A stretch of DNA of 64,000 nt. Source: Miscanthus floridulus. Taxonomy: Eukaryota; Streptophyta; Magnoliopsida; Poales; Poaceae. Location: assembly GCF_019320115.1 (NCBI RefSeq), contig NC_089584.1, positions 58,772,852-58,836,851 on the forward strand, read 5' to 3'. Under the pieces are notes generated by a model that had not been told where the DNA came from, did not search any database, and was given only the letters and a program-made list of their open reading frames with translations. Below, piece by piece: positions 34,701 through 47,717 of the stretch (position 1 is its first letter; every line of letters starts with the position of its first letter). Both the position numbers and the translations under genes were made by a program.

Positions 34701-35711
34701 TTCAAGAACACTAGAATTGATGAGTTATGTGATGAATTTGAAATTAGACATCAATTCTCGGTCAAGTATACTCCTCAATCAAATGGGCTAGTTGAAAGAA
34801 AGAATAGAACCTTGATTGATATGGCAAGATCAATGTTGAGTGAGTAAAATGTGAGTCATTCATTTTGGGCCGAAGCAATCAACATGGCTTGCTACTATAG
34901 CAACCGACTCTATTGTCACCCCATGATGGAGAAAACACCTTATGAGCTTTTAAATAGAAGAAAGCCCAACATAGCATACTTCTGGGTTTTTGGTTGTAAA
35001 TGCTATATATTGAAGAAAGGCACTAGATTGAGCAAGTTTGAAAAGAAATGTGATGAAGGTTTCTTGCTTGGTTACTCCACTACTAGCAAGGCTTATAGAG
35101 TTTGGAATTTGGCTAGTGGTACTCTTGAGGAGGTTCATGATGTGGAGTTTGATGAAACAAATGGTTCCCAAGAGGAAGATGAGAATCTAGATGATGTAAG
35201 AGGCACTCAATTGATCAATGCAATGAAGAACATTGACATTGGTGATATAAGGCCTAGAGAGGTGATAGATGTTGAAGATGACAAGAATCAAGTACTCTCT
35301 AACTCAAATGTGCAAGCTAGTGGTTCTCATGATCAAATCCAAGCAAGCACTAGTAATGGCAATGTGCAAGATCAACAAATGGCTAGTTCATCATCTCAAC
35401 CAAATGATCAATCAAATGCTAGCAATCAAGTGCAAGTGCTTCAACCAACCAATGTTGCAAGAGATTATCTATTAGACACTATCATTGATGATATTTCAAG
35501 AGGTGTGCAAACAAGGTCAAGATTGGCTTCATTTTATGAGCATTTCTCATTTGTGTCATCCATTGAACCGAAAAAGATAGATGAAGCTTTGAGGGATGTT
35601 GATTGGATCAATGCTATGCATGAAGAGCTAAACAACTTCACAAGAAACCAAGTATGGGATTTAGTTGAGAGGACTAAGGATCATAATGTGATTGGAACTA
35701 AGTGGGTGTAA
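31780..35711 (+). pseudogene. SIRE gag-pol, part 1 (gag, protease, integrase, start of RT)
   Basis: Gag starts at ATG 31780 (MAQVVFNHVGGKPPFF) and hits a stop at about 31852. The UBN2-type gag region runs to 32322 (CERANEVWKRLEETYEG) and then shifts frame. A Lys/Asp-rich linker and the zinc knuckle CYNCKSPDHVVANC (about 32643) follow, then a long coiled-coil-like part (33060-33270). The protease DSGCT motif (33907) is followed at once by TAA. The GAG-pre-integrase motif LWHRRLGHVG is at about 34300. Integrase shows DLFGP (34498), DDFTGYTWVFFL and YTPQSNGLVERKNR (34769), with a TAA at 34845. RT starts near 35590 (DWINAMHEEL) and is cut at 35706 by the gypsy insertion, resuming at 46324. Confidence 0.85.
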
Positions 35712-38700
35712 CACCCTAAAAATTGCCCCTTTTTAAATAGAGTTAAAATGATTTAAGTTGGAATTTTTGTGCACATGAAATATAGGAAATAAAATTTTTC
35801 ATTAAATTAAAATACATCATAAGGTAGTAACATGTGTGAGCATACATGCTGTTGCATCTTATTTATTGTGATGGATGGTGTTGATCCAAAACTCCAAAGT
35901 AAATTGGAATGTTTATGAAAAGAGTTTGAAAATGGCTTTGAAATAAAAGAAAAGAAAGAAAAGAAAATTAGAGAATAGAAGTATTTCAAAAGTTGTAAAA
36001 TTTATTCTTTGGAAACTTACCAAAATTTCTCATTTATATTTGAGATGAAAAGTATATTGAAAACATACTTGAATTCGATTTGAAATTGGCTTGGAATTGG
36101 AAACTCAAAGTAGAAAAAGGATTTGTATTTGAAAATGTTCCTTTTCTCATTTTTAGCCCAACCTAGGAACCGGCCCGGCCCTTTTCTCCCTTTCCCTCCT
36201 CCACTTGGCCTACTGATCGGCCCAGCCACACTCCCTCTTCCCTCCCTCACGCACCCGGCCTGCTCTTCCCGGCCCCGGCCCACTGATCGCGGCCCGCCTC
36301 GGCTTCGCCCGCACGCGCTCGGCAGCGCACTGCTGCGGCCCGCTTGGCCTTCACCGCGCGCTTACGCCGCTCGCATGAGCTGTCTGCTCCCTCTCGCTGC
36401 CCGTGGGTCCCACTCATCAGCTGGCCACATCCCTTTCCCCTTCTTCCCTTTTCTTTCTTCTCCGGCCGCATCTTTCCTTTCCTCTGCTCGCCGATGGCGC
36501 AGCCCCGAATGGCAAGCCGCCCGCGCCCGTATGGAAGGCGACCGAATCCTGCCCGCGCCACTGCTCCCCTTGCTTGTACGCCACAGCCGCCCACCTATAA
36601 AGCTCCAGCCGGACCCCCCCTCCATCTCTCCCTTTTTCCAGTCGCAATCGAAGCTTGCCACTGCCGCCGGCGAACTCCCCCTCCCCGAGCATTATCCTCG
36701 TCGCCGAAGCCACCCGAAGCACCGCCGTACTCCCCTGCGCCCGTTGGTAACTCCTAATTCACATTTTGGTTTCATTTTCATCGGATTCCATCTCACCCGC
36801 ACCTCCCTCTCTCTCTAGACGTCGCCGCCGCCGTCGACCCGCCCCATCAAAGCCTTCCAGACGTCGAGACCACTCCCTTCGACCCCGCAGTGAGATCCTC
36901 CACCTACCCGTGCTCTCCTTTCATTGAATAACGCTCTGTAGCGCTATATCAACGAGTTGCCGACCCACCGGCCATGGCGCCGCCATGGGTCATCATCCCG
37001 ACGCGCTATTCCCGCCCTCGGTTTGCATCCGAACGTGTTCACGATTGCCCGTAGACCGTTCCGGTGTGTTCGGTTTGCTCCGAGGAGGTCTAGAACGTCC
37101 TCCCGACGTCCGCCGCCAAGCTCGGCTCACCGCCGGCCATGGTGCCCTTACCGGCCGGTCTGTGCAGCCACCGGGATCACCCGCGCACACACCTACGCCG
37201 TTGGTTTCGCGATGAAGGGCCACGATTAGATACCCCTTCGGGTTAAGTAACCGGTTCGCCGCGGACAGTGGACCCGGTCCACCCCGCCGCGTCAGCACGC
37301 GTCTACCACCCGCGTGGTGCACCGCACTAATCACGTCCTGCCGCGTGTCGCCCAGTCAGCGTCGCAGTCAAAGCCACAGACGTTTTGCAGAAAAGCCCCC
37401 GTGTTTTCCAGTAATCAACCCGCAATCCAATCAGTTCAAAATAATTTCTTTTAGGCCCTGTTTTTATTCACTTTAGACCCTGTGGTTTCCAAAAATAGTA
37501 TGCCCAGTCCAAAATGCATTTAAATTCAGAATTTTAATTGTTTTAATTCAAAAATGAGTTTGAGTTAATTATAGAAATACCACTGAACCTTATTTTATGC
37601 GTAACTTTTGCGTTTGAAGTCCGATTTGACCCATTCGAATTGCGTTAGGACCGTATTTACGTTATCTACGTGTTTATACTACTGTTAGGCATGTTTTCAA
37701 CACTTGAAATTCATGAGTAGATTTAATCTATTAATTAACCAAAGTAAAACTTGTTTAAATCATAACTTATTCATTTCAACTCCGAAAAAGTTCGTTCAAG
37801 TTGCGTTTGTTTCATAACGTCGAGATCTACGCATTAGTAATGATGTTTACTACATTACTATTTCATAAAAATCATAGTTTAAATTATATCTTGATTAAAG
37901 ATTATGCAACTAGGTTTTATACATACAATATGATTTGTTTTACTTTTGTTTTATAATTCAAATCTAAAGTTGAATTAATATAATCTATATTATTTATAAA
38001 ATATCTTTTATATATGAATTCATATAGTTAACATAAATGAAGCCTATAGCTTTCTTTTCCACGTATTAGGCAAATCTCTCGGTAGTTGTAACTTTTCAAC
38101 CGTAGCTTCGATTAGCGTGCTTCTCGCAACTGTGTGTTCGTAGTGATACGTAGAATCGTATATCAATCTCTTTTACTTAATTTTTCTATGATTGGTGTAC
38201 TATTCTAATATAGATGCAATTGTATGCTATGCATGTATGTGCATGGATGTTTGTGTGGTGTTCTACGATTGTCCAGTCGGTGAGATACACGTGGTGATCC
38301 AAGAAGAAGAAGAAAGACATCGAAGATTAAAGCTTACCGAAGGATCGGTGTGTAAGGCAAGTATAGCATAGGACCATCCTTGTTACCTATTCACATTTAA
38401 TCACTAAATTCAAATTGCATGTGTCTCCCTTGTTACCATTAAGGATATCCTAGATATTTGATAACTTGTACCTTGAAAACCTTTGGGATATTGCATGGGA
38501 TAGTTTTTGCTAGTGCTTAATCAAAACCATGATCTTGTAACTTGACTAATGATATATGCAATAAACATTAAAACATGACTTTTTAGTAACATGGAAACAG
38601 GGGGCTGAAGTGTTTATATGCTTCAGATTCCTCTCCCTAAGGACTTATTTGTAAGCAATCATCCGGGACTTATAGTACAGCTGTGAGGGCCATATGGCTC

Positions 38701-39568
38701 TGGCTTTAGCTCAGTATGAGGATCTTTTCTAGCTTGTTAGTGGTTACCGTTGAGGCATAGGGTATGTTTCCTTTGCTACTGGGAAGTGTGTACCGTGCTG
38801 CGATGCCCACGCGTGCCACTCCTAGAGATGAGCCACATACACCTGGCGGCCCTAACTTGTTAGATGAATCTTTTGAAAGGCTTCATAGTGAACCCTACCG
38901 ACCTTCCTTGGTAGTGGGTCAAGAGGCTGATCACCTCGGGCAAAAGGGTAAATCACGACTCACAGTGAACGTGTACAACCTCTATAGAGTGTAAAACTGT
39001 TATAACAACCATGCTCATGGGCACGAGCGGCCTTAGACCCTTATGAAATAGAGATGATCACTAATGGATAATGATGATGCTAATAATTGATTCTTTATGC
39101 TATACATTATTCATGTTTACCTGATCATGTGTTTATGGGAATGATAAATTCTTTGCCACCCAACTGCTTAAAAAGATGAACTATTAAAGCTAATCGCAGT
39201 AAACCAGTGTCAGTCCTTTTGAGCCCCATGAACCCCATGATATAATTGTTAAGTATGACATGTACTTACGCTTGTTTTATTTTTCTATACATTGGATAAA
39301 AATCTAGGATGGGTACCAGATTGCTGGTTTGGAGAAGTTAGGCTTGTGGTCAACCAGTCAGTCGTCCCTATGGATTTGGAGTCTTCGCTAGAAGATCGGA
39401 GTCAACTTTCCACTGTCCATACTCTGAGGTTATTTTCCTTTTACTAATACGTTATGTAATAAGTATTGTCTCTTGATATTACCTTTAGTTGTGGCTATAT
39501 GTGGGATTTGACTTCCTAGGCTCACATATAGTGTGTATCTGGTTTTGTCTTTAAAACCGGGTGCTACA
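35707..39568 (+). repeat. Gypsy 5' LTR, 3862 bp
   Basis: Begins TGTAACACCCTAAAAATTGC and ends GGTGCTACA. It is strongly similar over its whole length to 42441-46318, differing mainly by single bases and a few small indels. A GC-rich island (36150-36900, 36960-37360) gives long overlapping ORFs in several frames on both strands, also present in the other LTR. They are compositional and not genes. Confidence 0.92.
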
Positions 39569-39587
39569 AAGTGGTATCAGAACAATG
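39569..39587 (+). other. Gypsy primer-binding site (tRNA-iMet)
   Basis: AAGTGGTATCAGAACAATG directly follows the 5' LTR and matches the TGGTATCAGA core of the initiator-Met tRNA site, with decay in the last bases. Confidence 0.8.
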
Positions 39588-39760
39588 TTGACTGTAGGAT
39601 GCAAGCCTAGATAGAATTAGACATTTTAGCATGCTTTTATCTTGCTTAGTTCTTGATTTCTCTCCAACCTTGCTATTTGCTAAAACTTATGCTCACTTCA
39701 GCCTCTGTCTGTTATGAAAACTTTGTCTCTATTCTCAATCCTCTATCTTTGTCTATATAG

Positions 39761-41100
39761 ATGGATCGTAATGAGGAGACCACCGGTATCAAAGGTTAGG
39801 AGGACCACGCTACGTTGTCCTTGACTACATTTAATAAGGAGAAGTTTGTAGCTATGCAACAACAAGCACCAGAAGGTATGGCTCAACCTAAGAGTTTTCA
39901 ACAGTGCTTGCCACAAGGTCAAGCCAACATACCAAAGGGACCAGTGAAGAGACAAGTAATAGAAGCTTAGAATAATATGAAGTCCAATGAAGATACTGGA
40001 AGAAAGGCACAGGAATGCCAGGATCACCCACAGCAGAAGCAAGAACAGAAGGTCTAGAAGAAACAGGAGCAAGGAAGTAAAGCAAAGAGAAACTACATCC
40101 AAGGAAGATTGAATAATGTGGATATGACGACCACTCATGGAGCTAAGGAGGTTGTGTGTGGTTTCATTTCAGTAAACTCAACTTCCGCCACAGTGTTGTT
40201 TGACGCTAGAGCTTCACATTCATTTATCTCTAGTGCATACGTAAAGGAACATAAGATAGCTATGCTTCTAATGAGGAAACTAGTGATAGTTAAGTCCCCA
40301 AGAGGAGAAATGAAGGCAAACCGCATATGCCCAAGAGTTAGTCTTAACATCAAAGGAGTAAAATTTGAAGCAAACCTCATTGTATTAGAGTTAGTAGACA
40401 TTGATGTCATTCTTGGAATAGGATGACTATCTGCTTGTAAAGGAGTGATCAAGTATGCCCAGCGTTCAGTGCTTCTAACAACACCGTCAGGAGAAAGAAT
40501 TGAGTATGAAGGTATTCAGCCTATACCTGAGGACAATGTGGATAAGAAGAGAAAGGAGATCTCACCAGAGTTAGAATCAGGAAGCAATCAACATTTGAGT
40601 TCTATTACATCATCACATCCAACTCCAACCCCTAGTTAGTTAAACTCAGACTCTAAAGAATTAGAAGTTTCTCAAGCTAAGGTTACTCCACTCTTTCCAC
40701 ATAAGGTATGCATAGATGGGTGGACAATCACCTACACAGAGTTTCAACCCCGAAAGATCAAGCGAGCAAAAAAGCGGTCTAGTCAAACAAAGATGAACTT
40801 ATAGAGTCAGCAAGCTAACAATACTCTAAGCAACAATTCTGTGGAGTATGACATCACTAAAGATCCAGCTAAGAGAAAGTGTTATCATTGCCAGCAGGAA
40901 GGACATTATGTTAAATCTTGCCCACAGAAGAATCAACAATTATGCCATGGAGGTAGCTAGAGTTAGGTCAATACAGGACTACCACCAGCAAGCGATGGTG
41001 ACACACAATACAAGGGAAGCCCATGATGAAATTGATGTAGTGGATGATGTGTCACTCCCATGCGAGAGATGTCCCTGTAATCATTCCATTTTTAAGAATT
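39761..41100 (+). pseudogene. Gypsy internal remnant: retropepsin-like, then CCHC knuckle
   Basis: A possible start is the ATG at 39761, leading into a Gln/Lys-rich stretch with stops at about 39797 and 39968. From 40109 to 40639 the reading resembles a gypsy protease: VLFDARASHSFISSAYV at about 40192, and further on KGVIKYAQRSVLLTTPSGER. The catalytic D-S/T-G is D-A-R, so it is not active, and a TGA lies at 40424. Downstream, at 40880-40921, is a clean zinc knuckle C-X2-C-X4-H-X4-C (CYHCQQEGHYVKSC). In usual gypsy elements the knuckle (end of gag) precedes the protease, so this order is unusual. No RT or integrase motifs were found. Confidence 0.65.
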
Positions 41101-42424
41101 AGGAATTTGTGCCCCTTATGTAATAAAAACAATAGCATCATAAGTTGATTCGATGATTGAGTTGTGCATCTTTAAGTGCTTTATTGATTTGTCATTATGT
41201 TATGCCTATTTTGCATCTTTGTAATGATTGCAATGATCTTGTTGGGTGTTCCCACAATTTCATTTAGTTCATAGGTTTAAGGTATAAGGATTAATGAAAT
41301 AAATAGTTGGGTTATCGTTCTTCTATTTTTACTATCCTGTCTTCGGAGCAGCATGTCTATTCATATCTCTAATTTTGGACAGTCAAAAATCCTGAGGAAA
41401 TTATGGACAATAGTAGACTTCAATCACAAGACGATGCAAGCTATACTTTGGTGTCCCCTACTTTACCTTATCTTAAGGGGGGTAGCCAAGTTGAGGAATT
41501 CATAAAATCAAGTATCACACGTTCGAGTTTGCGCAGCGGAAGCGTGGTGGTACCCAAAGATGCAAGAGGAACTTAGAGTTTCAATGAGGCTTGGTTAGAA
41601 GTCCAAGAAAGTTTTATCCAAGATCATCAAGATTTTGTTAGAGCTACTGGAGAAGCTTTTAAGTTAGTTTGGATCGAGAAACCTCAGTCAAGTGTTTGAA
41701 GGAATCCAAGAGGTCTAAGTAAAACCTGAGTATTAGCTTTGTTAGATCAGGACAAGAGCTTTCTATCTACAATAATGCATCTGTGAAGATGTGGGATGTG
41801 TCCTTACATGTGTGAGTGGAACTAACCTGTTATTTGGAGCTATCTATTGTAGAGCATGGAAGTACCATCTTCTTGAAAGTAAAAGTGACATCTAGGAGGA
41901 TCACAAGAATATATAGGACATATTCACTAAGTTGATCTTGAGCTTGTGATAACCTCATTGGAATAAGATCAATTGTGACTCAGAAAAGTGCTATCACTTC
42001 GAGAAGCAAAGTCATGGCCGATGCCCTTAGCAACGGAGAATTGCGCTAAGACAGTTTGAGTGACACTAAGGATTAAGAGTTGTATTCCCAGTTTGAACAA
42101 CATAACTAGGATCATTAATGTTTTTAAGATTGGTGGTAGATTCTCCTTAGGACCAAGAACATAAGGAAACTATGTTGGATGGTGAACATATGAGGAAAGA
42201 GAATTATGACCTAGTGATTACGGTTACCTGACAGTTGTTCAAGGTACCTGTCAAAATTTTGGAATTAGTTAGGCAAATTACTTGGAGTAAGGGCAACAAG
42301 TATGCAAAGTAAAGTGGATCTTTATCAAGACGATGGAACTGCACGAGAAAGTGAAGAAGAATCCAAGGACGGAGTATTCCCATATCTTAGTCGACGTCTT
42401 CCGAATCTCGAGGACGAGATTCAT
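41101..42424. other. Gypsy internal non-coding remainder
   Basis: No coding motif. It includes a second purine-tract-like motif, TTAAGGGGGGTAGC, at about 41473-41486, nearly the same as the tract before the 3' LTR. Near 42350-42420, phrases such as GACGTCTTCCGAATCTCGAGGACGAGATTC look like the end of a gypsy internal region. Confidence 0.5.
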
Positions 42425-42440
42425 CTTAAGGGGGTAGAAT
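42425..42440 (+). other. Gypsy polypurine tract
   Basis: TTAAGGGGGTAGAAT lies immediately before the TGTAACACCC start of the 3' LTR, the normal site for plus-strand priming. Confidence 0.85.
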
Positions 42441-45400
42441 TGTAACACCCTAAAAATTGCCCCTTTTTAAATAGAGTTAAAATGATTTAAGTTGGAATTT
42501 TTGTGCACATGAAATATAGGAAATAAAATTTTTCATTAAATTAAAATACATCATAAGGTAGTAGCATGTGTGAGCATACATGCTGTTGCATCTTATTTAT
42601 TATGACGGATGGTGTTGATCCAAAACTCCAAAGTAAATTGGAATGTTTATGAAAAGAGTTTGAAAATGGCTTTGAAATAAAAGAAAAGAAAGAAAAGAAA
42701 ATTAGAGAATAGAAGTATTTCAAAAGTTGTAAAATTTATTCTTTGGAAACTTACCAAAATTTCTCATTTATATTTGAGATGAAAAGTATATTGAAAACAT
42801 ACTTGAATTCGTTTTGAAATTGGCTTGGAATTGGAAACTCAAAGTAGAAAAAGGATTTGTATTTGAAAATGTTCCTTTTCTCATTTTCAGCCCAACCTAG
42901 GAACCGGCCCGGCCCTTTTCTCCCTTTCCCTCCTCCACTTGGCCTGCTGCCCTGCTGATCGGCCCAGCCGCACTCCCTCTTCCCTCCCTCATGCGCCCAG
43001 CCTGCTCTTCCCAGCCCCGGCCCACTGATCGTGGCCCGCCTCGGCTTCGCCCGCACGCGCTCGGCAGCGCACTGCTGCGGCCCGCTTAGCCTTCAGCGTG
43101 CGCTTACATCGCTCGCACGAGCCGTCTGCTCCCTCTCACTGCCCGTGGGTCCCACTCGTCAGCCGGCCACATCCCTTTCCCCTTCTTCCCTTTCCTTTCT
43201 TCCCCGGCCACATCTTTCCTTTCCTCTACCCGCCGATGGCGCAGCCCCGAATGGCAAGCCGCCCGCGCCTGTATGGAAGGCGACCGAATCCTGCCTACAC
43301 CCCTGCTCCCCTTCCTTGTATGCCACAGCCACCCGCCTATAAAGCTCCAGCTAGACCCCCCCCCCCTCCATCTCTCCCTTTTTCCGGTCGCGATCGAAGC
43401 TTGCCACTGTCGCTGGCGAACTCCCCCTCCCCGAGGATTACCCTCGTCGCCGAAGCCACCCGAAGCACCGCCGTACTCCCCCACGCCCGTTAGTAACTCC
43501 CAATTCACATTTTGGTTTCGTTTTCATCGGATTCCATCTCACCCGCACCTCCCTCTCTCTCCAGACGTCGCCGCCGTCATCGACCCGCCCCATCGAAGCC
43601 TTCCAGACGCCGAGACCACTCCCTTCGACCCCGCAGTGAGATCCTCCACCTACCCGTGCTCTCCTTTCATTGAATAACGCTCTGTAGCGCTGTATCAATG
43701 AGTTGCTGACATGCCGGCCATGGCGCCGCCACGGGCCGTCATCCTGATGCGCTATTCCCGCCCTCGGTTTGCACCCGAACGTGTTCGCGATTGCCCGTAG
43801 ATCGTTCCGGTGTGTTCGGTTTGCTACGAGGAGGTCCGGAACGCCCTTGCGACGTCCGCCGCCAAGCTTGGCTCATCGCTGGCCATGGTGCCCTCACCGG
43901 TCGGTCTATGCAGCCGCCAGGATCACCCGCGCACACACCTGCGCCGTTGGTTTTGCGATGAAAGGCCACGATTAGATACCCCTTCGGGTTAAGTAACCGG
44001 TCCACCGTGGACCCGGTCCACCCCGCCACGTCAGCACGCATCTACCACCCGCGTGGTGCACCGCACCAATCATGTCCTGCCACGTGTCGCCCAGTCAGCG
44101 TCGCAGTCAACCCACAGTCAAAGCCACAGACGTTTTGCAGAAAAGCCCCCGCGTTTTCTAGTAATCAACCCGCAATCCAATCAGTTCAAAATAATTTCTT
44201 TTAGGCCCTGTTTTTATTCACTTTAGACCCTGTGGTTTCCAGAAATAGTATGCCCAGTCCAAAATGCATTTAAATTCAGAATTTTAATTGTTTTAATTCA
44301 AAAATGAGTTTGAGTTAATTACAGAAATGCCACTAAACCTTATTTTATGCGTAACTTTTGCGTTTGAAGTCCGATTTGACCCGTTCGAATTGTGTTAGGA
44401 TCGTATTTATGTTATCTACGTGTTTATACTACTGTTAGGCATGTTTTCAACACTTAAAATTCATGAGTAGATTTAATCTATTAATTAACCAAAGTAAAAC
44501 TTATTTAAATCATAACTTATCCATTTCAACTCCGAAAAAGTCCATTCAAGTTGCGTTTGTTTCATAACGTCGAGATCTATGCATTAGTAATGATGTTTAC
44601 TACATTACTATTTCATAAAAATCATAGTTTAAATCATATCTTGATTAAAGATTATGCAACTAGGTTTTATACATAAAATATGATTTGTTTTACTTTTGTT
44701 TTATAATTCAAATCTAAAGTTGACTTAATATAATCTATATTATTTATAAAATATCTTTTATATATGAATTCATATAGTTAACATAAATGAAGCCTATAGC
44801 TTTCTTTTCCACATATTAGACAAATCTCTCAGTAGTTGTAACTTTTCAACCGTAGCTTCGATTAGCGTGCTTCTCGCGACTGTGTGTTCGTAGTGATACG
44901 TAGAATCGTATATCAATCTCTTTTACTTAATTTTTCTATGATTGGTGTACTATTCTGATATAGATGCAATTGTATGCTATTCATGTATGTGTATGGATGT
45001 TTGTGTGGTGTTCTACGATTGTCCAGTCGGTAAGATACACATGGTGATCCAAGAAGAAGAAGAAAGACATCGAAGATTAAAGCTTACCGAAGGATCGGTG
45101 TGTAAGACAAGTATAGCATGGGACCATCCTTGTTACCTATTCACATTTAATTACTAAATTCAAATTGCATGTGTCTCCCTTGTTACCATTAAGGATATCC
45201 TAGATATTTGATAACTTGTACCTTGAAAACCTTTGGGATATTGCATGGGATAGTTTTTGCTAGTGCTTAATCAAAACCATGATCTTGTAACTTGACTAAT
45301 GATATATGCAATAAACATTAAAACATGACTTTTTAGTAACATGGAAATAGGGGGCTGAAGTGTTTATATGCTTCAGATTCCTCTCCCTAAGGACTTATCT

Positions 45401-46318
45401 GTAAGCGATCATTCGGGACTTACAGTACAGCTGTGAGGGCCATATGGCTCTGGCTTTAGCTCAGTATGAGGATCTTTTCAAGCTTGTTAGTGGTTACCTT
45501 TGAGGCGTAGGGTATGTTTCCTTTGCTGCTGGGAAGTGTGTACCGTGCTGCGATGCCCACGCGTGCCACTCCTAGAGATGGGCCACATACGCCTGGCGGC
45601 CCTAACTTGTTAGACGAATCTTTTGAAAGGCTTCATAGTGAACCCTGTCGACCTTCCTTGGTAGTGGGTCAAGAGGCTGATCACCTCGGGTGAAAGGGTA
45701 AATCACGACTCACAGTGAATGTGTACAACCTCTACAGAGTGTAAAACTGTTATAACAGCCGTGCTCACGGACACGAGCGGCCTTGGACCCTTTTGGAATA
45801 GAGATGATAAGTAATGGATAATGATGATGCTAATAATTGATTGTTTATGCTATACATTATTCATGTTTACCTGATCATGTGTTTATGGGAATGATAAATT
45901 CTTTGCCACCCAACTGCTTAAAAAGATAAACTATTAAAGCTAATCGCAGTAAACCAGTGTCAGCCCTTTTGAGCCTCATGAACCCCATGATATAATTGTT
46001 AAGTATGACATGTACTTACGCTTGTTTTATTTTTCTATACATTGGATAAAAATCCTGGATGGGTACCAGATTGCTAGTTTGGAGAAGTTAGGCTTGTGGT
46101 CAACCAGTCAGTCGTCCCTATGGATTTGGAGTCTTCGCCAGAAGATCAGAGTCAACTTTCCGCTGTCCATACTCTGAGGTTATTTTCCTTTTACTAATAC
46201 GTTATGTAATAAGTATTGTCTCTTGATATTACCTTTATTTGTGGCTATATGTGGGATTTGACTTCCTGGGCTCACATATAGTGTGTATCTAGTTTTGCCT
46301 TTAAAATCGGGTGCTACA
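42441..46318 (+). repeat. Gypsy 3' LTR, 3878 bp
   Basis: Same ends and content as the 5' LTR. It is 16 bp longer through several small indels, including a longer C tract near 43358 and an extra CCTGCTG near 42947. Followed by the GTGGG target duplication at 46319-46323. Confidence 0.92.
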
Positions 46319-47717
46319 GTGGGTCTTTCGGAACAAGCAAGATCAAGATAGGATAGTAATAAGAAACAAAGCAAGATTAGTGGCTCAAGGTTACACCTAA
46401 GTTGAAGGTCTTGACTTTGGAGAAACATGTGCCCCGGTTGCAAGATTGGAAGCAATTAGGATCTTGTTAGCCTATGCTTGTGCCCACAACATCAAGTTGT
46501 ACCAAATGGATGTGAAAAGTGCATTTCTCAATGGGTACATCAATGAGCTTGTGTATGTCGAGCAACCTCCCGGTTTTGAAGATGAAAAGAAACCCAACCA
46601 TGTTTACAAGTTGAGAAAGGCTTTGTATGGATTGAAGCAAGAACCTAGAGCATGGTATGAGAGATTGAGGGATTTCCTACTCTCTAAGGGATTCAAGATG
46701 GGAAAGGTTGACACCACTCTCTTCACCAAGAAGCTTAGAAATGACTTGTTTGTAATGCAAATCTATGTTGATGATATCATCTTTGGATCAACAAATCAAG
46801 AATTTTGTAAGGAGTTTGGCAAGATGATGGCAAGTGAGTTTGAGATGTCTATGATTGGAGAGCTTAGTTACTTCCTTGGTCATCAAATCAAGCAAATGAA
46901 GAATGGCACATTTGTGAGTCAAGGCAAGTATATCAAGGACATGCTCAAGAAGTTTGAAATGAATGAGAGTAAAGCTATTAGTACACCAATGGGGACAAGT
47001 GGAAGCTTGGATAGTGATGCTAGTGGCAACATGGTGAATCAAAAGATGTATCGGTCTATGATTGGAAGCTTACTCTATGTGACCGCATCAAGACCGGATG
47101 TGATGTTTAGTGTATGCATATATGCTAGATTTCAAGCCTCACCAAGAGAAAGTCATTTGAAGACAACTAAGAGAATATTGAGGTACTTGAAGCATACAAA
47201 ATATGTTGGATTATGGTATCCCAAAGGAGCAAGATTTGAGTTGATTGGATATTTGGATTCCGATTATGCGGGATGCAAAGTCGAGAGAAAGAGCACATCG
47301 GGCACATGTCAACTATTAGGAAGATCACTTGTATCTTGGTCATCAAAGAAGCAAAATAGTATAGCACTTTCAACTGCCAAAGCGGAGTACATTTCGGTCG
47401 GTAGTTATTGTGCACAATTACTTTGGATGAAGGCTACCTTGAGTGACTTTGGAATCAAGTTCAAGCAAGTGCCATTACTATGTGACAATGAAAGTGCCAT
47501 CAAGCTCACCAACAACCCGGTTCAACACTCAAGAACAAAGCATATTGATATCCGCCATCATTTCATAAGAGATCACCAACAAAAAGGGGACATTTGCATA
47601 AAGAGTGCGAGCACCGATGATCAACTTGCCGATATATTCACCAAGCCACTTGATGAGAAGAGGTTTTGCAAGCTAATGAATGAATTGAACATACTTGACT
47701 TCTCCAATGTGTGTTGA
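46319..47717 (+). pseudogene. SIRE pol, part 2 (reverse transcriptase and RNase H)
   Basis: Resumes the reverse transcriptase cut by the gypsy element. After the GTGGG duplication one stop lies at about 46397, and the frame is then open from 46401 to the stop at 47715. RT marks are YQMDVKSAFLNGY (46500), the catalytic YVDDIIFG (46765) and KALYGLKQEPRAWYERL (46617). RNase H shows LIGYLDSDYAGC (47242), STAKAEYISVG (47370), DNESAIKL (47483) and DIFTKPLDEKRF (47632). Apart from the gypsy insertion and the early stop, this half is well preserved, suggesting a fairly recent element. Confidence 0.9.

Larger units (their letters stand above)
35707..46318 (+). mobile_element. Ty3/gypsy-type LTR retrotransposon nested in SIRE RT, no polymerase
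   Basis: LTRs run TGTAACACCC...GGGTGCTACA and are flanked by the duplicated GTGGG (35702-35706 and 46319-46323), which is RT coding sequence of the host SIRE element. The LTRs are about 3.9 kb each and only 2.87 kb lies between them. The internal part has a retropepsin-like region and a zinc knuckle but no reverse transcriptase, RNase H or integrase. It must therefore have been moved by proteins of another element. Long LTRs and TGTAACACCC ends fit the Tekay/Del group; that assignment is tentative. Confidence 0.88.

Noticed and set aside
36123..36818. 231-aa plus-strand ORF and overlapping minus-strand ORFs in 36100-37340
   Set aside because: Lies in the GC-rich island of the gypsy LTR; ORFs overlap in several frames on both strands and change in the other LTR.
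46324..47717. A free-standing reverse transcriptase gene
   Set aside because: It is the second half of SIRE pol, separated from the first half only by the nested gypsy element.
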